Positions 11,607 through 24,277 of a stretch of DNA of 64,000 nucleotides are shown piece after piece. The DNA is from Scilla litardierei. Lineage: Eukaryota > Streptophyta > Magnoliopsida > Asparagales > Asparagaceae. Under the pieces are notes generated by a model. The model worked only from the letters and a program-made list of their open reading frames with translations, searched no databases and was not told the origin of the DNA. Within the stretch, counting starts at the first letter, position 1, and each line of letters opens with the position of its first letter. The translations under genes were made by a program, and so were the position numbers. Location: positions 201,861,600 to 201,925,599 of the forward strand of contig CM061141.1 of assembly GCA_030789695.1 (NCBI GenBank), in the 5' to 3' direction.

Positions 11607-13245
11607 TGAACTCTTCCTCGTCCTCGAGGAAGACGAGTGAGAGTAGGAGCTCGGAAGGGAAAAATAGAGAGGAAGAAAGAAAAAGAAAACTCTAAGCCCT
11701 AGATCGTCCATCAGAGCCACCAAAATCGAAAACGACACACCAAGCAAGCAAACGTCAAATCACACCACTAAACCTAGGAAAGCGAGTCCAAATAAGTGTC
11801 GTGGGTCCACGCAGTGAAGCGCGAGTGAGCGTGGTCGTGTGCTAGCAAATGGTGATGCTTTCTACGATGTGCTATGAGGCTCGATATACACAAATCCAAG
11901 ATATGACCCAAAATATCGATCCGAATTGAATTAAGCGGCGAATATAAGCTCAAGCATGCATGAGAATAGAGAGAATAGAAGCGTATCATGCATCGGGGAC
12001 TCCACAACTAGGGTTAATGAAATCACGACACTATAGCTTAGATACTAGCTAAAAAGTCCCTAAGCCAAGTGTTTTCGATAACGACGGGGGTTGAGATGAT
12101 GTGGAGAAGAACACTCGGTGCAAATTCTCGCCTTCCCTTTATTCTTGGCAAGTATGAAAAAATATTCACACGGAAAATTTTTTGGGTTTTGGGCATTTGT
12201 ATTTTTTTTTTGGATTTTGGGCTATACACATTTTTTTCTTTTCTTTTCTTTTTGGATTTTTCTTTTCTTTTCTCCTTTTTTTTGGATTTTTGGGTTTTTG
12301 GCTATACACATGTGTACTCTCCCAAGTGGGAGAACGGTACACAACGAGGGGATTTGCACCAAGTAAAATAAAAAAAAGAAGTCGAAATCTAAACACTCGG
12401 GCAAAGGAAACTATTCTCGCTAAATAGAGCATAGGCTAAATGGGTTATCCTAGTCCTTAGTTGTGGAATCCCGACGCAAGCGAATTGAAGTATACGATAT
12501 AAATATAGCATGCATATAGTGGAAACAAATACCGCATATTCAAGTCGGAGCATGATAATCTAGGGGTCATTCCTGGACAGGTATATAAAGTAAAATCACA
12601 AAGCAGAAGCACACCAAATGCTAGTCACGACACACGACTCACAAAAAGCTAAGTGGACCCACGATGCGTGAAATGCAAGAGGACTCGAAATCCTAGGGTT
12701 AGTGAGTGTGATTATCGATGCAATGCTAGGTGTGTGTGACTTTGTGGCGATTCATCATAGGATTCATCTCTAGGAGAAAGAGCTAAAAAAGAAGAAAAGA
12801 AAGAAAGAAAAAGAAAAACACCGAGAAAAACGACTCAAATAAACGAAAAAGAAGGACTCAAACGACGCACACAGTTCGACTCCCCCAAGCTGAAGTTTGC
12901 ATTGCCCTCAATGCAATATGATTGAGTACGGGAGGGCAATGAAGATGGGGGGGATACGCACTGACACAAAAAGAAATGAAAACCAGGAAAACTCATAGAT
13001 GAAACTGAAAAAGAAAGAAAGATCAGAATCAAAAACAAACAAAATGAAAAGAAAAATAAAAACACAAGCACGACACTCAAAAATGAAAAAGAAACACACA
13101 CACAAAAATGAGAAAAACAAACAAAGCACGACAGCACACCAAAATAGACGTCCCCCAAGCTAGACCAGAAAGTGCTAGCGAAATGATGTGATCGATGAAA
13201 TGCAGAGATGTGCAAGGGGGAGTCGAAAAAACAAAAGAGGTGAAA
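11594..13245 (-). other. Non-coding 3' region of the Athila-lineage element
   Basis: There is no supported gene in this 1.65 kb. It holds AT-rich and strand-asymmetric tracts: a T-rich run at 12180-12310 and A/G-rich stretches at 12780-13130. It also holds repeated polypurine-like blocks. Open frames here are low-complexity Phe/Ser or Lys/Asn strings and are not credible proteins. Confidence 0.7.
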
Positions 13246-15270
13246 TCAGAAAGCAAGGGAAGGTGAGTCCTCGTCCTCCTCGGATGAGGGCGTGGATGGG
13301 TGGTCGGGGGAGGCTGGGGGCGTGCTGAGAAGTGGGGAATGAGGCGGAGGAATAGGGGCAGTGGTGGTGTGAACAATGGGGGGAGTGTCGGTGGTGGTGG
13401 GTGGTGGTGGAAGGTAGGCGATCAAGGCGGTGGTGAGAGGAATAGAAATGGAGGAAGTAGATGCGGTGGTGACGGTAGTGGGAGGTGGTGGGAGGGATCT
13501 GGAGCGCACCGGCAATTTCCTCCGGCGCACGTATGGAGTGACGGAGGAGGAGGGAGGTAGCGTGGGTGCGGTGGAAGTGGTCGGGAGGGGCGAAGTGGAT
13601 GTCGGGATGGGATGTGAAGAGGGAGGAGAAGAATGTGGTGAGGGGGGTGATGCATGTGGGGAGGTGTGGGTGGGTGGAGGAGAAGATCGCCGGGGTGGTG
13701 AAGGTGGAGGTGGTGAAGGTGGAGGTGGAGGTGGTCCGTGGATATGAGTAAGAAGGCGGAGAATGGCGGCCACGTTCCTCTCAAGTGCGAGGAAACGTGG
13801 GTGAGTAAGAAAGGAGGATGGCGATGGGTCCGAGGAAGCAGAGGACATGGCGAGCTCACGAAGGGCAGTGACCTCCCTCTCAAGCCCCAGACGGGCAGAT
13901 ACCTGACGGCGACTAAAAGATGTAGACTGACGCGAGGCAGAGGTGGTGCCGTTAGGTAATGTCGAAGAAGTGCCGGCGGCAGTGGTCATGCCGGCACAGG
14001 AGACAAGGCCAGAAATGGCCGCAAAGAGGTGCTCAGACGTGATCGGTCCTGGAGCAGAAACAGGACGACTCATGCCAGCCCCTAAATCTCCCACAGACGC
14101 AGGGATATCCTGCTCGCCTAAGTGGGCGGCAGGGGACGGTGGTCTGCGGGCGTCTGCGGGAAAGAAAGGAAGATTCAACCCAGCTAAGAAGTCGGGATCA
14201 GGAGGAAAAGTCCAATCTCCCACGAGAGCAAGGGTCATGCGAGCGGGGTTGGGTAGAATGGTGTAAGGGGCTGGGGGTGGCCATAATGAAATATGAAGCG
14301 GCCATCCGAGCGGGGTTTAATCATGTGGATGTGCCGCAGGACATCAATATCAAGATGTGAGGGTCCTGCGGCAGCTGGAAGATTATCGGGGATGGTAATA
14401 TTGAATTGGGCATGAGAGCAGATGATCGTGATGATGCCCCCGCAACAAAACTTCCCCGTACCTGCCCAGCTGATCTCGAGTACCTTGTAAACAAGCCAAT
14501 CGCTGCCATGGATGGGGACGGTAGGGGCCCTGAAGCTAACTCCATCATCATCCCGGACATAAGGAAAAGTCATGACCCAAAGGATAAAAAGGTCAGGGAT
14601 AGTCACAGTACCAGACTCATCCCTAGGAAAGAATGCAGATGAAATGATCCTGTGGGCTAAACGAAACACGGGATGAATGATGGAGGAGGCCTTGGCCCTT
14701 CCTCGGGGATAGTCACGGATCAAAGTGAGGCGGAACCAGAATTGATCGACATCAAACTCAGGTGTGTACCCGTAGTGTCGGATGGAATCATCCCCGAGAT
14801 TGGGGAAACCAAATATATCATTAATCGTGTTCAGATTTGTGGTGACACTAAGGTTACGCACCCTGAATTTAATGATCGACCCGGACTCCCAAACAAGTGT
14901 AGAGAGAAATTCGAGTGTGAGTGCCGGGTAGGATATGGCATGTGCATTAAGAAAGGCCAACCATCCTAAGTTAGCGAAAAGAGATTCGACCTCGGTGAAG
15001 ACACCGAGATCGACAAGTGTACGTGCGTGCGGGAACTTAGTGGATAGATTCCCTCGAGCATCAAGCCTACGGTAAAAATCTTTGTGCTCCTGGTTCCGAA
15101 AAATATACTCCTGCAGGCCCAACATTGGGTCCACAAGGGGGATAACAGGCAGAGGAGGGCCAAGTGTAAGTGCACGTGTACGGGAAGGGGGGGCGTGTTT
15201 GTTTTCGTCTCTTTCGAGACGGCTCCTCTTCCCGCATAATTCCCTTCCACTTGTCCTTTTCTTTAGCCAT
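13246..15270 (-). pseudogene. Athila-type 3' ORF ('env-like' position), two frameshifts
   Basis: This reading frame lies between the gag-pro region and the 3' LTR. The best start is ATG at 15270 (MAKEKDKWKG), giving a basic N-terminus with a possible nuclear signal (RKRRKQTR). A C7 run near 15190 then shifts the frame into the main 15200-14235 section. That section has an Athila 3'-ORF flavour: FLSTLVWESG, a LNTINDIFGFP segment, a PRGRAKASSIIHPVFRLAH stretch and a hydrophobic FILWVMTFPY stretch. A second single-base shift near 14310 moves to the 14238-13246 frame, whose last third is extremely Pro/Ser/Thr-rich with an acidic tail. The total would be about 670 residues. I see no clear signal peptide or fusion peptide, so an envelope function is not supported. 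A nucleic-acid or cargo role is equally possible. Confidence 0.7.
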
Positions 15271-15702
15271 GTGTGAGTGTGCGTGTATGAATGAGTGTAA
15301 AAACAGTGGATGCACACTAACACAAGCAAATGAGCAAGCACAATTTATAGGGCAAATATATAAATATAAGCTTAGGAGCGAGTGTACCCAAGCGGAATGG
15401 CGAAGCTTGCTCGTAGATGCCCCCACACTGTTCAACAAGAGTAGCGTGGAGCCGCGGCGTTCTCCTTCGGCAAGAATTTTCGGATGGGTGTGGTTTGGGG
15501 GAAAACTAGGTCAAAAATTCGGAATGGGAGGAGAGAGAGGGTGTAGATGATGGAGGAATTGATGGAGGAGGTGGAGAGAGGGAGTAATGGAGGAGTAGAG
15601 GACGTGGGGGAGTGAGGATCGGTTGTTGGGGAAGAGGGGAAGGCGAAACGACGGCGGAAATTGCGATCGGGTGAGGGTGAAAACGAGCGGGTGTCGGGGG
15701 GG

Positions 15703-15710
15703 TTTATATA
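15703..15710 (-). promoter_or_regulatory. Internal TATA box upstream of the Athila 3' ORF
   Basis: Minus-strand TATATAAA, about 430 bp upstream of the ATG at 15270. Just upstream of it (minus strand) lies a CCGATCGG palindrome cluster, spaced as in the LTR promoter. This suggests a dedicated promoter for the 3' ORF. Confidence 0.55.
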
Positions 15711-15719
15711 GGGTTTTAA

Positions 15720-16065
15720 GTCGAACCGATCGGGTGACTTGTCACCCGGTCGGTTGACGGTTAGGTCGAAAATCTTGCCGAAGAAATGCTACAGGAGAAC
15801 CGGTCGGGTGACTTATCAACCGATCGGTTGGCCGCTCCACTCATTTTCCCGAGAACTTAGGGCTGCTCACCCGGTCACGTCAACCGATCGCGCTCGAACT
15901 CAACCGATCGGTTGATATTCCCCAAAAATTTCCGAGAGTTCTCCCCAGCTCACCCGGTCTGCCACCCGGTCTCTTCATTACTCAACCGATCGGGTCATAT
16001 GGGGACAGATCTCGGCATGTATCTGATACATCCCAACCGATCGGGTGAGTTGTCACCCGATCGGT
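15720..16065. promoter_or_regulatory. Second palindromic CCGATCGG motif field, internal
   Basis: About ten matches to ACCGATCGGGTGA, TCACCCGGTCGG and ACCGATCGGTTGA occur here. Several are arranged as facing pairs around a GACTTGTCA-like centre (15724-15757, 16033-16068). The LTR field has the matching GACAAGTCA centre. Confidence 0.55.
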
Positions 16066-16195
16066 TGGGGCTTGTTTCCTGCAAAAACCAATAGATTTGT
16101 TTAAGTCCCCGAACGGATGCTCTCGCGGCTGATTTTATTTATAAAAATAGACAAAATAAAGTAAAAAACAACGCTAAAAAATTGGAGAAAAAGTT

Positions 16196-16262
16196 TAGAA
16201 CATGGGTTGCCTCCCATGAAGCGCACTTGTTTAACGTCGTTGGCTCGACGCCCGCAAGAGAT
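16196..16262 (-). other. Athila post-pol spacer landmark
   Basis: The minus-strand string containing GGGAGGCAACCCATG is characteristic of the junction after pol in Athila-lineage elements. It marks where pol should end and shows that the RT/integrase block is missing between here and the protease. Confidence 0.6.
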
Positions 16263-16264
16263 GC

Positions 16265-17837
16265 TCATGGTGGCTGATACGGGTGATGCCCAAATTTCGG
16301 CATCTCTTCCTCATTGGAGCTGAAGGCGCTTGGAGTAGTCAGCGGCTGGAAAAATACTTGCTCGACTACCCTCCCCTTGTTCTTGGGATCCGGGGGCTTT
16401 TCCTTGGTGTTGGCGCTTCCCGCCATCTTCTTCAGGATCCGGACCTCGTCTTTAGTGAGGTCCATGGGCTCTTTCCCCGTTCTCCTCGCAGGAGGAGCCT
16501 TGGGGAACCCGGGAGGGGTCGTTCTCGCTGCACTCGGTTTTCCAGCAGCTTCTTTGTACTCGGGGCCGTTTCCATCTTCTGAATCCCACAAGTCATCGGG
16601 GGGGGGTTTCTTAGGAGAATCTCCCAGGAGCTCTCCTCTGCAGCTTTTTCTTCTTCTATCTCAAGCAAATTGCACTGGGGGTCATCAGGGGGATCGGGGT
16701 GCTTCATGGATAATCCCAGATCGAACTCAACTTTCTCTCCGCTGACGTTCAAAGAGAGTTTTCCGTTCTTCACATCTATTAGAACGCAAGCAGTGGTCAT
16801 GAAAGGCCGTCCCAGGATAATGGGGGTGTATGCGTCTTCGGGCATGTCCATGACTACAAAGTCCACAGGCACATGCACCCCTCTCACATTTACGGGGAGG
16901 TCATCAACAAATCCCACCGGATATTTGACCGACTGGTCAGCTAGTTGTAGGGTCATACCGGTGGGCTCCAACTCACCCATTCCTATCCTTCTATACATCG
17001 ACAAGGGCATCAAGCTAACACTCGCTCCTAGATCGACGAGTGCACGATGAATCTTCACCGCCCCGATCGTGCAAGGAATAGAGAAGCTCCCCGGGTCCTT
17101 AAGTTTCGGCGGGTTTTCCCTCTGAATAAGAGCGCTACATTCCGCCGTCAGCACTACTTTCTCCTTTCTTGACCCTCTAGTCACCAAATCTTTCAAGAAT
17201 TTTGCATAGGAGGGGATTGTTTCGATTGCTTCTAGGAAGGGGATTTGCAGACTTAGCTCCTTGACCATGGCGAAGAACTTGCCATATTTCTCATCAATCT
17301 TTGCCTGAGCCAACCGTTGTGGAAATGGCACAACGGGTTTGTACACTTTCGGGCTCTCTTCCTCCTTCTTCTTCTCCTCTTCAGAGGCTCCCTCCGGAGT
17401 CATAGGATTTGATGACGAAGCACCGGCGTCATTTGATTTTTCGATCGGTTTCTCAACGACCAATGGTGCTTCCGGGTTGCTAGGGGGCACTCTAGTAGGA
17501 ATTTGTGTCCCGCTTCTCAGAACGATAGCGGACACATTCGCGTGCTCGTGCACGAGTGCCGATGTTTGGGTTGCTCCCCTCGGGTTCACCTCCGGTTGTG
17601 GCGGCAATTGGTTTTGTGACCTTGCAAGGTTCGCCACTTGTAACCCCAGCTGGGTTACTTGGTCCGTGAGGGTCCGCTGACCCATTTCCAGCCTTTGGTT
17701 GATCCTCTCCTGGTTGGTAATATATTGAGTCAAGAGAGACTCAACCGGAGAGACGGCCCTCTATTGGCCATATTGCTGCTGCTGCTGGAACGGCTGCTGA
17801 GTCCTGGGGGCGTAAGATTGTTGCTGAGGTTGTTGCT
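16265..17837 (-). pseudogene. Athila gag C-terminus and protease (downstream part)
   Basis: This is the continuation of the gag frame after the LARD insertion. A Gln-rich stretch ends in an in-frame TAG near 17760. An open stretch of about 440 codons follows (from 17733) with a coiled-coil-like NQERINQRLEMGQ start, a VLRSGTQ box and the aspartic-protease segment. The protease signature is LVDLGASVSLMPLSMYRRIG (about 17050-16990) with a PIILGRPFMTT flap-side segment, as in Athila proteases, where DLGAS replaces DTGAS. The frame shifts near 16590 and a short tail runs to 16265. RT should begin within this tail but no RT motif is present. The protease would process Gag in particles. Confidence 0.85.
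17833..17837. repeat. Target-site duplication of the LARD (left)
   Basis: TTGCT is repeated exactly at 27118-27122 outside the other LTR. Both copies are Gln-codon-rich gag sequence of the interrupted Athila element. Confidence 0.95.
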
Positions 17838-20669
17838 TGTCACGCCCCGCTTCCCAAAAATATGGAGGCGAAGCGTGAGAAGGTCCGCTCAGACTTGAAG
17901 CTACAAAGCTGCAAGTCTGATAAGCGTCGATCAAATTTAAAACGGCAGGTCCTTGCAACGCGAACGAAACAAAGATAATAATAATGAAATGAGACAAAAG
18001 AGACATCTCAGAATATCCATAAAATAAGTTTCCAACATCGCAGAAAAGCCACCAGGCTAAAATAAAAGAGACTAAAGGCCCAAACATGGCCAACAAAAGT
18101 ACAAAGTACAAAACAACGGTGCTACGCACCAACAACTAACAAAAGGCCTAAAACAACATAAAGCTCAACAAAAACTCAAAGCATAGTCACCGGTGTCCAC
18201 CAAAATCCTCCTGGGCAATCATGGACTCAGACTCAGCGTCAGCAAGACCTCACGTACTCAGCAACGGTCTCTGGCTCAGGTCTAACATGTGACACCCAAA
18301 GAGAAAGGGGCACATGTCAGCAAGTCTAAAAGACTTGTGCAAGTGAAACTGAAAGTACAAGTAAAACAACCTAGCAGTTCTAGCATGATGCAATGACATG
18401 GCAGTTTAAGTAATGAGTGCAACAGGTAAAGTAAAGTAAAGTAAGGTAAAGTACGAGCATGGCATGACATTCACAAGACAAGTACAAGACAAGGAAAGTA
18501 AGCACCTCGTGCACAGGGATTCCGCCTTTTGGCTAGAGTGGCTGCGCGGGCCAACTCCTAAGCTCAAGCGAACGTTTATCCCTACCCCTCCACGTGTATC
18601 GAGCCAGGGCATTACCCCCGAACACGGAATGCTCGCTTCTGGACCACGAGCCAGGAAGTGTGTAAACAAGTATGGCGTAGGGGTGCACCTAGCCGGACAA
18701 GTAGTACAAGGACAAGTATTGTAGCGTGTGCTACGATGCAACAATCAATGCATGGATGACATGGCATGGCAAGTAGTAAAGCGTACAAGTAAGAAAAGTA
18801 TACGTGACAGTTTAGCATGCATGAATGACAATTTTAATGGTTGGATCTAGCTTCGTTGTCAAGCTAGATCATTTAGGTGACGGATCTAGTTTCGTTGTCA
18901 AACTAGACCAAGTAGGCGTCTAGCCAGCTATCATTTCACTGACTAGTCTCTTTTACGCTAAAGGCAAGTAAGTGGCCTAAAAACATGGCCCTACACAAGA
19001 GTTGGCAAGTTTCACTTGCCTGCAACTATCACGTCAAGAAAACCGTCCAACGAGTCCAAAGTCACGATTCCTACGTGCACAAGTCCACCGGCCTACATCC
19101 GTTTTATTAATCTTGATTAGTGATTTCTAAAACATTTAAAAATACTTTAAAATACTGATTTTTAGTCTTTATTAGCATGCAATTGGGTTGGGGGTCCTAG
19201 GGGTGCAAAGCGTTACCTCAACACGACGCGAAAGCTACACCGGCGTCGGGTAGCGACGCCGGGGGTTGGAATAATAGAACGCGCTCCAAGTCCTGATTCC
19301 AAAATATATTCCTCGCTGGAAATTTCAGAGCATCAACCCGGGCGACGATTCCAGATTCCAAAGCTCGCACGTGCGACGACGGGCTACGACGTGCGGCGAC
19401 GTCGTACGCGACGAATCCTCAAAGAGCAAGCACCTAGGTGGGGCCCACAGTAGTCCTAGGGGCCTTTGGGGGACCCACAATAACTCTGGAGAACTTGGGG
19501 GGCCCACTGTGGTAAGCGATGCGACGGATGCGGGGTTGCGACGTTTGCTCTCGGTCGTACTCAGCCAAATGCGGGGATCTCCACCGGTCGCTGCGGGGGA
19601 ACGGGCTGTGCAGCGCTTGGGTGCGGTGCGGGCCTTGGTGCTATCGGTCGGAGCGGAGGAAGGGGTCGGTCGTGCGCTGCGGATGCGGGGGAGCGGGCGC
19701 TGCAAGGTTGCAATCATTGCAACGTTGCGGAGGCGGGCGATCCGCTCGGTCAGACACGGGACGATGCGGGCGACGAGGCGGGCGCTGAGCGGGGGCCTGC
19801 AGCGGTGCGGAGATGCGAGCGGAGCGGGGAAGCCTCTCGGTCTGACCGAGAGGAATCCTCGGTCGGAGCGGGGAGCGGGGTGGCGACAGCAGCGGGTGCG
19901 GGCGGGGCTCGGTGCGGGGGCAACGGCCGGTCGGAGCGGGGAAAACGGCCTCGTTTCTTCGGTCGTACGGGGCTGCTTCGTCGCAACGTTGCGACGAATC
20001 GTCGCAACGTCCAAAATGAGTTTTGGAAGAGGCTAGGGCTAATTTCTTGTGAAAATAGGTCTTCCTAGAGGTTGTTTATATAGTGTAGAAGGGTTGACTT
20101 GGTCTAGGGCTAAATCTAATAGGATTAGAAGTTCAAAAAGATTTAAAATTTGAATTTAAACTTCTCCAACCCATCCTAGGATTTGACCTGGTCCAAATGA
20201 GCTGGAAATTGGCTCAAAAATTCTTTAAAACGTTTAAAACTTAAATAAATTTTATTTGGCCGAAATTAATTTAAAAATAAATTATTAAAAATAATATAAA
20301 ACTTGTTAAAATTATAAAAGTGGTCAAATAAACTCCAAAAATTATGAAATAAATATCGTGGTGTTCGTGGCGACGAATGTGAGCTAACTAAGAAGACGGA
20401 TCTCAGATTCGACGTCGGACGACGAAACTAAAAATAGGAACGTCTCCCGTCGAGAGCGAGAATCGTCACGTCTCATCGAGTAAGTTTAAATTGTGGGAAA
20501 ACGACTTGAGGAGCGTCGTTCCAAATTAGTGCCACTATTTAATACTCTCAGAGACGTTCACAACGGCATCTCACACGAAAGTGTTCACAAACAAATAAAG
20601 TCTAAAACAAACACGTGCACGGCCAAAAGCACGTGCACGAACAACGTACGACGAAAAGTGGTCGTTACA
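17838..20669 (-). repeat. 3' LTR of the LARD (2832 bp)
   Basis: Plus-strand ends are TGTCACGCCCC and GGTCGTTACA. The GC-rich core at about 19330-20040 has many CGGTCGGAGCGG-type blocks and a 21-bp near-perfect palindrome at 19833-19853. It lies downstream of the TATA box and so would be transcribed. An AT-rich segment with the TATA box lies to its right. Open frames on both strands of the GC core are compositional and unsupported as genes. Confidence 0.95.
20075..20082 (-). promoter_or_regulatory. TATA box of the LARD 3' LTR
   Basis: Minus-strand TATATAAA, followed at about 30-40 nt by the start of the GC-rich region. Identical at 26523-26530. Confidence 0.6.
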
Positions 20670-20682
20670 TCCTCCCCACCTT
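20670..20682 (-). promoter_or_regulatory. Polypurine tract of the LARD
   Basis: Minus-strand AAGGTGGGGAGGA directly precedes the TGTAACG start of the 3' LTR, which fixes the element's orientation. Confidence 0.85.
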
Positions 20683-23600
20683 AGAATAAAGTCTGTCCTC
20701 GGACTTTCTAATACATCTAGTCGCTCTTAATAACTACCCCAAATCAAGTCGCATTATATTTCAAACCAAGTATAGTCATTACAAGTGCTCATATATGCAC
20801 TAGGTAGTCAAACATTAATACTACCATCACGTATACATATACATTCACGTACGTATACACTTATACCTATTATAGTCCGTCAACTTCATACATGTATTTC
20901 AATCAGGTACATAAACATACATCCCTTATATAACTGCTACTACTTTCCTAAACACAAAACAATATTTCAGATACTTATATAAAGATAGTTTCACGCTTAG
21001 CCAATACAATCATCGCTCTACTTATATGTAGCTACCTATGCACAAACATCAAGGGTATACTACCCTCTAATATTCATCCAATACCAAGCATTTCAACACA
21101 TATAGTCACACCATACCATTATTAAATCAAGTTCACTATATCTAATATACATTCACCACTACTATAATTTCACAATATATAGTCATTCAAATACATGCAA
21201 TTGGTTCACCATATATTCACATCACGTACGGTCCTATAACTATATTTACGACACGCCATTTTTACCATAGTCATCCATACCTATAACTAAGCACATACTT
21301 ACACGTGCATGGTGCACACCCATACACGCTAACATTTCATTTTCATACGCCAATCATACCATTATATAACTAGCACACATACACACTTAGTTTTAGCTAG
21401 TACACATACGTTCACATAACAAGTCCTTAGTAAATAACTATACCACAAGACCAGCACCTATAACTATATACTGGCGTAGCGACCCACAATCATGTGCGTA
21501 GCACGACCAGGCACAAACACTCCTATCACTATACATACATCAAACATTGCTATATTCAAACTACAAACATACATTCAATATACTTAGAGTATACTCACTC
21601 AAGCTTGAGTGAGACTCAATACACTCATCAGGATATTCTATATACGTAACACGACATTTATACCTATACCAATACCACTCTAATATTTATATATATGTCT
21701 ACCAATACAACCATATACATTCCATGGATCAATCACACTTAATATTTAGTCCGGTAATACTTACATAGTTCAATCAATTTATACACCATAATAATAATAA
21801 TATAGACATCAACATACGTATAATTATAATACACTCCCTAGTACACGCATACGTATTCATCGTATAGTCACACACACATGTAACTTATATCTATATATAT
21901 ATATATTCACACCATAGCCTACTACCTATAATTAGTGTACTAACACATCCACACATACATAATTAAGATGTGCAATAGTCGTGTATACCTCACGGTATGC
22001 ACGTATGCAACATCCCGTAAAAGCAACTATACCAATCAAAATTATAACCCTATTACTATATGTATATCACATATATACTCAGGCAACAAAACATAACTAC
22101 TTACGTCTAAACACTATATATATCTACCTACGAGCACATACTCACACGTAATAATATATAGATCACTCAATAGGCCTACATACTTATCTATAAGTTCACA
22201 CATTATCATCACACCTAGCATATACATAGCTTTACCAATCATTTTATTTCAACCATTATAAGTATCTCTTACTCCATACACAACTTAGATATTCCAACGC
22301 TAATTCTCATATACATAGGCATCCCTAGTATAGTATAGCTATCCACAAAAAAAAATCTATAAATAATAACACACAAATAACTTTATAATATCACGAATAA
22401 CTCTAAGTACGTATATATCACACAATAGGCAAACATTAATATACTATGGGGTTATACTCGTTCAAGCTCACGTGCATAACTTAGGTACGTGCACTACGAC
22501 ACCTCACAGGGTCCAAGGGCCTACTAAAACTTAGGTGGACATAGACATTGACGGGCACTAATACCTAAGCAATAGGGGGAGGTCGAAAGCGTGACGAGGG
22601 AAGGATCGTTAAGCACGAGTTCAGATAGGACGAATACAAGAAGACAGCTTGGTTGGACGAACATTGGCTCAATGGTGATGTTTAGGTTGAGGGAAAAGGA
22701 GGTGTAGTGATGCTTGAATAGGGTACAGAAAAGCAACTAGGATAAATAGCATAAGCTAAAATAAGCAAAATTGAAAACGGTTGTACTTTAAAATCCTCGT
22801 CTGAGAAGGAATGTTTGGGGATCGATAAAACGAGTTGTTCAAAATAAATCTGAGTCGAATATTCAAAATAATAGAAAATGGCCTATTGGTTTTAAAAATC
22901 ATTTTGAAATGAAGTAAAATCATTTACGCGAATTTTAAGGACATGGTTTAGAAAATTTCATCAGTCAGTAATTTAATAAAATATCGTCAAAAGTTTTGAA
23001 AGTCAAAGAATGGAATCAAGCAACAGAAAAATTTAAAATCAGGTTAAATGCTTTCAAAACTTTGGGCTATGGAAAATTGAAGATAATCAATTTGAAACTA
23101 CTTTTAGAAAACCAAGGTTTGCCAAAAAAAAATGTAAAACTGTTCTACACGAGGTTCTTAATACATGAGCACAACAAGTCTGGCACGGTTATAAAAATAA
23201 TTGAAATTCAATTTGGTTTAGAATTTTTTTCTAAAAGCGTGTATGGTGAGCGGAAAGAAAATAATAGTAACTTAGCATAAGAATTATCAGGATCGAATAA
23301 CAAATCTTTAAAATCAAATCAGGGAGGGTCTAAAGCAGGAAGAGGTTATGAAAATAGTAATTTTGCAAAAATCTGAAATAGTGGGAACGGCGAGCAAAAA
23401 CCAACTTGCTGAAATCTGAAATTTCATGTGTCTTGAAAAGTATATTAAAGGTAAACACGAAGTATTATTCAAATGGCATAAATAAGAGAGAAAATTATAA
23501 ATCAAACTGAGCAAAATAAAAGTACGGTTCAGAATAAAATTAATATATGAGGGAACGACACATTTGCATAAGTACGAAAAACATAGGCTGGAAAAATATT

Positions 23601-24258
23601 GTAAACTAGTGTTCAAAAATTTCAGCAAAAGTTTTAAAATTTTAAATCAACGAAGGAGTATGAAATATAAGATATATGCATTGAAATTTGGAACAAGGTT
23701 AAACTTCGGAAAGGAGGAAGTTGAAAAATACTTTCAGGAGATTCAGGTTCGTAATGGAGAGGTTCGAAATCGACGACGATCGTCACGGGGCGATCTCGTG
23801 AATCGAGGCAAGGAAATTGGTCAGGTGATCAAAACATTCATACGCCTAGGATATGAATCAGAAGAGGCTACGGGGAAACTCCTACGGTCGACCAACCAAA
23901 GATTAGGAACTAGGCGCTATGACTTCTAAAGGTTAGACGGTAAAGAAATGCGTTCAGCTTGGTCCGAAATCGATGAACCCAGGTGAACGACAAAAAGGAA
24001 ATTTAGAGGTCTAATATGGTCAGGGTTAGGCAATAACCATTAAGGTAACTCCTACGACGATTAAAACAATTACTGGCAGGGAGTCTAACTAACAATCAGG
24101 GGCCTCTAACTAGCAAGCACAGACGTCTAACTAAGGCTTCTTACCACCTAGTGTCCTAAGAAAATGACTAGACTCAGGGCTTATGACTCGGATGTTGCAA
24201 TTTATTTAATGGACATTCCGTTATTATCGTTGTTCCGTTAATTCGCAATTGCAAGATT

Positions 24259-24277
24259 GGACCTGCATGGGCCACCA
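24259..24277 (-). promoter_or_regulatory. Putative tRNA primer-binding site of the LARD
   Basis: Minus-strand TGGTGGCCCATGCAGGTCC, 8 nt inside the LTR, identical in sequence and spacing to the site at 5553-5571. The tRNA is not identified. Confidence 0.55.

Noticed and set aside
12069..12432. Phe-rich plus-strand and Lys-rich minus-strand frames
   Set aside because: They are products of a T-rich low-complexity tract in the Athila 3' non-coding region.
15180..15195. Programmed frameshift at the C7 run in the Athila 3' ORF, or at the G run near 62757 in copy C
   Set aside because: Homopolymer indels are common decay events and both genes carry other lesions; no stimulatory structure or conservation was seen.
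13246..15270. True envelope glycoprotein
   Set aside because: I see no convincing signal peptide, cleavage site, fusion peptide or C-terminal anchor; only the gene position is envelope-like.
19325..20036. Overlapping 220-residue open frames on both strands of the LARD GC-rich core, repeated at 25773-26484
   Set aside because: They are Arg/Ala/Pro/Gly-rich on either strand, one begins with a non-ATG codon, and they result from high GC. The duplication is simply the LTR pair.
22996..23929. Two 94-121 codon frames in the LARD interior
   Set aside because: Lys/Asn-rich, with no recognisable domain and no conserved partner in the window; more likely chance frames.
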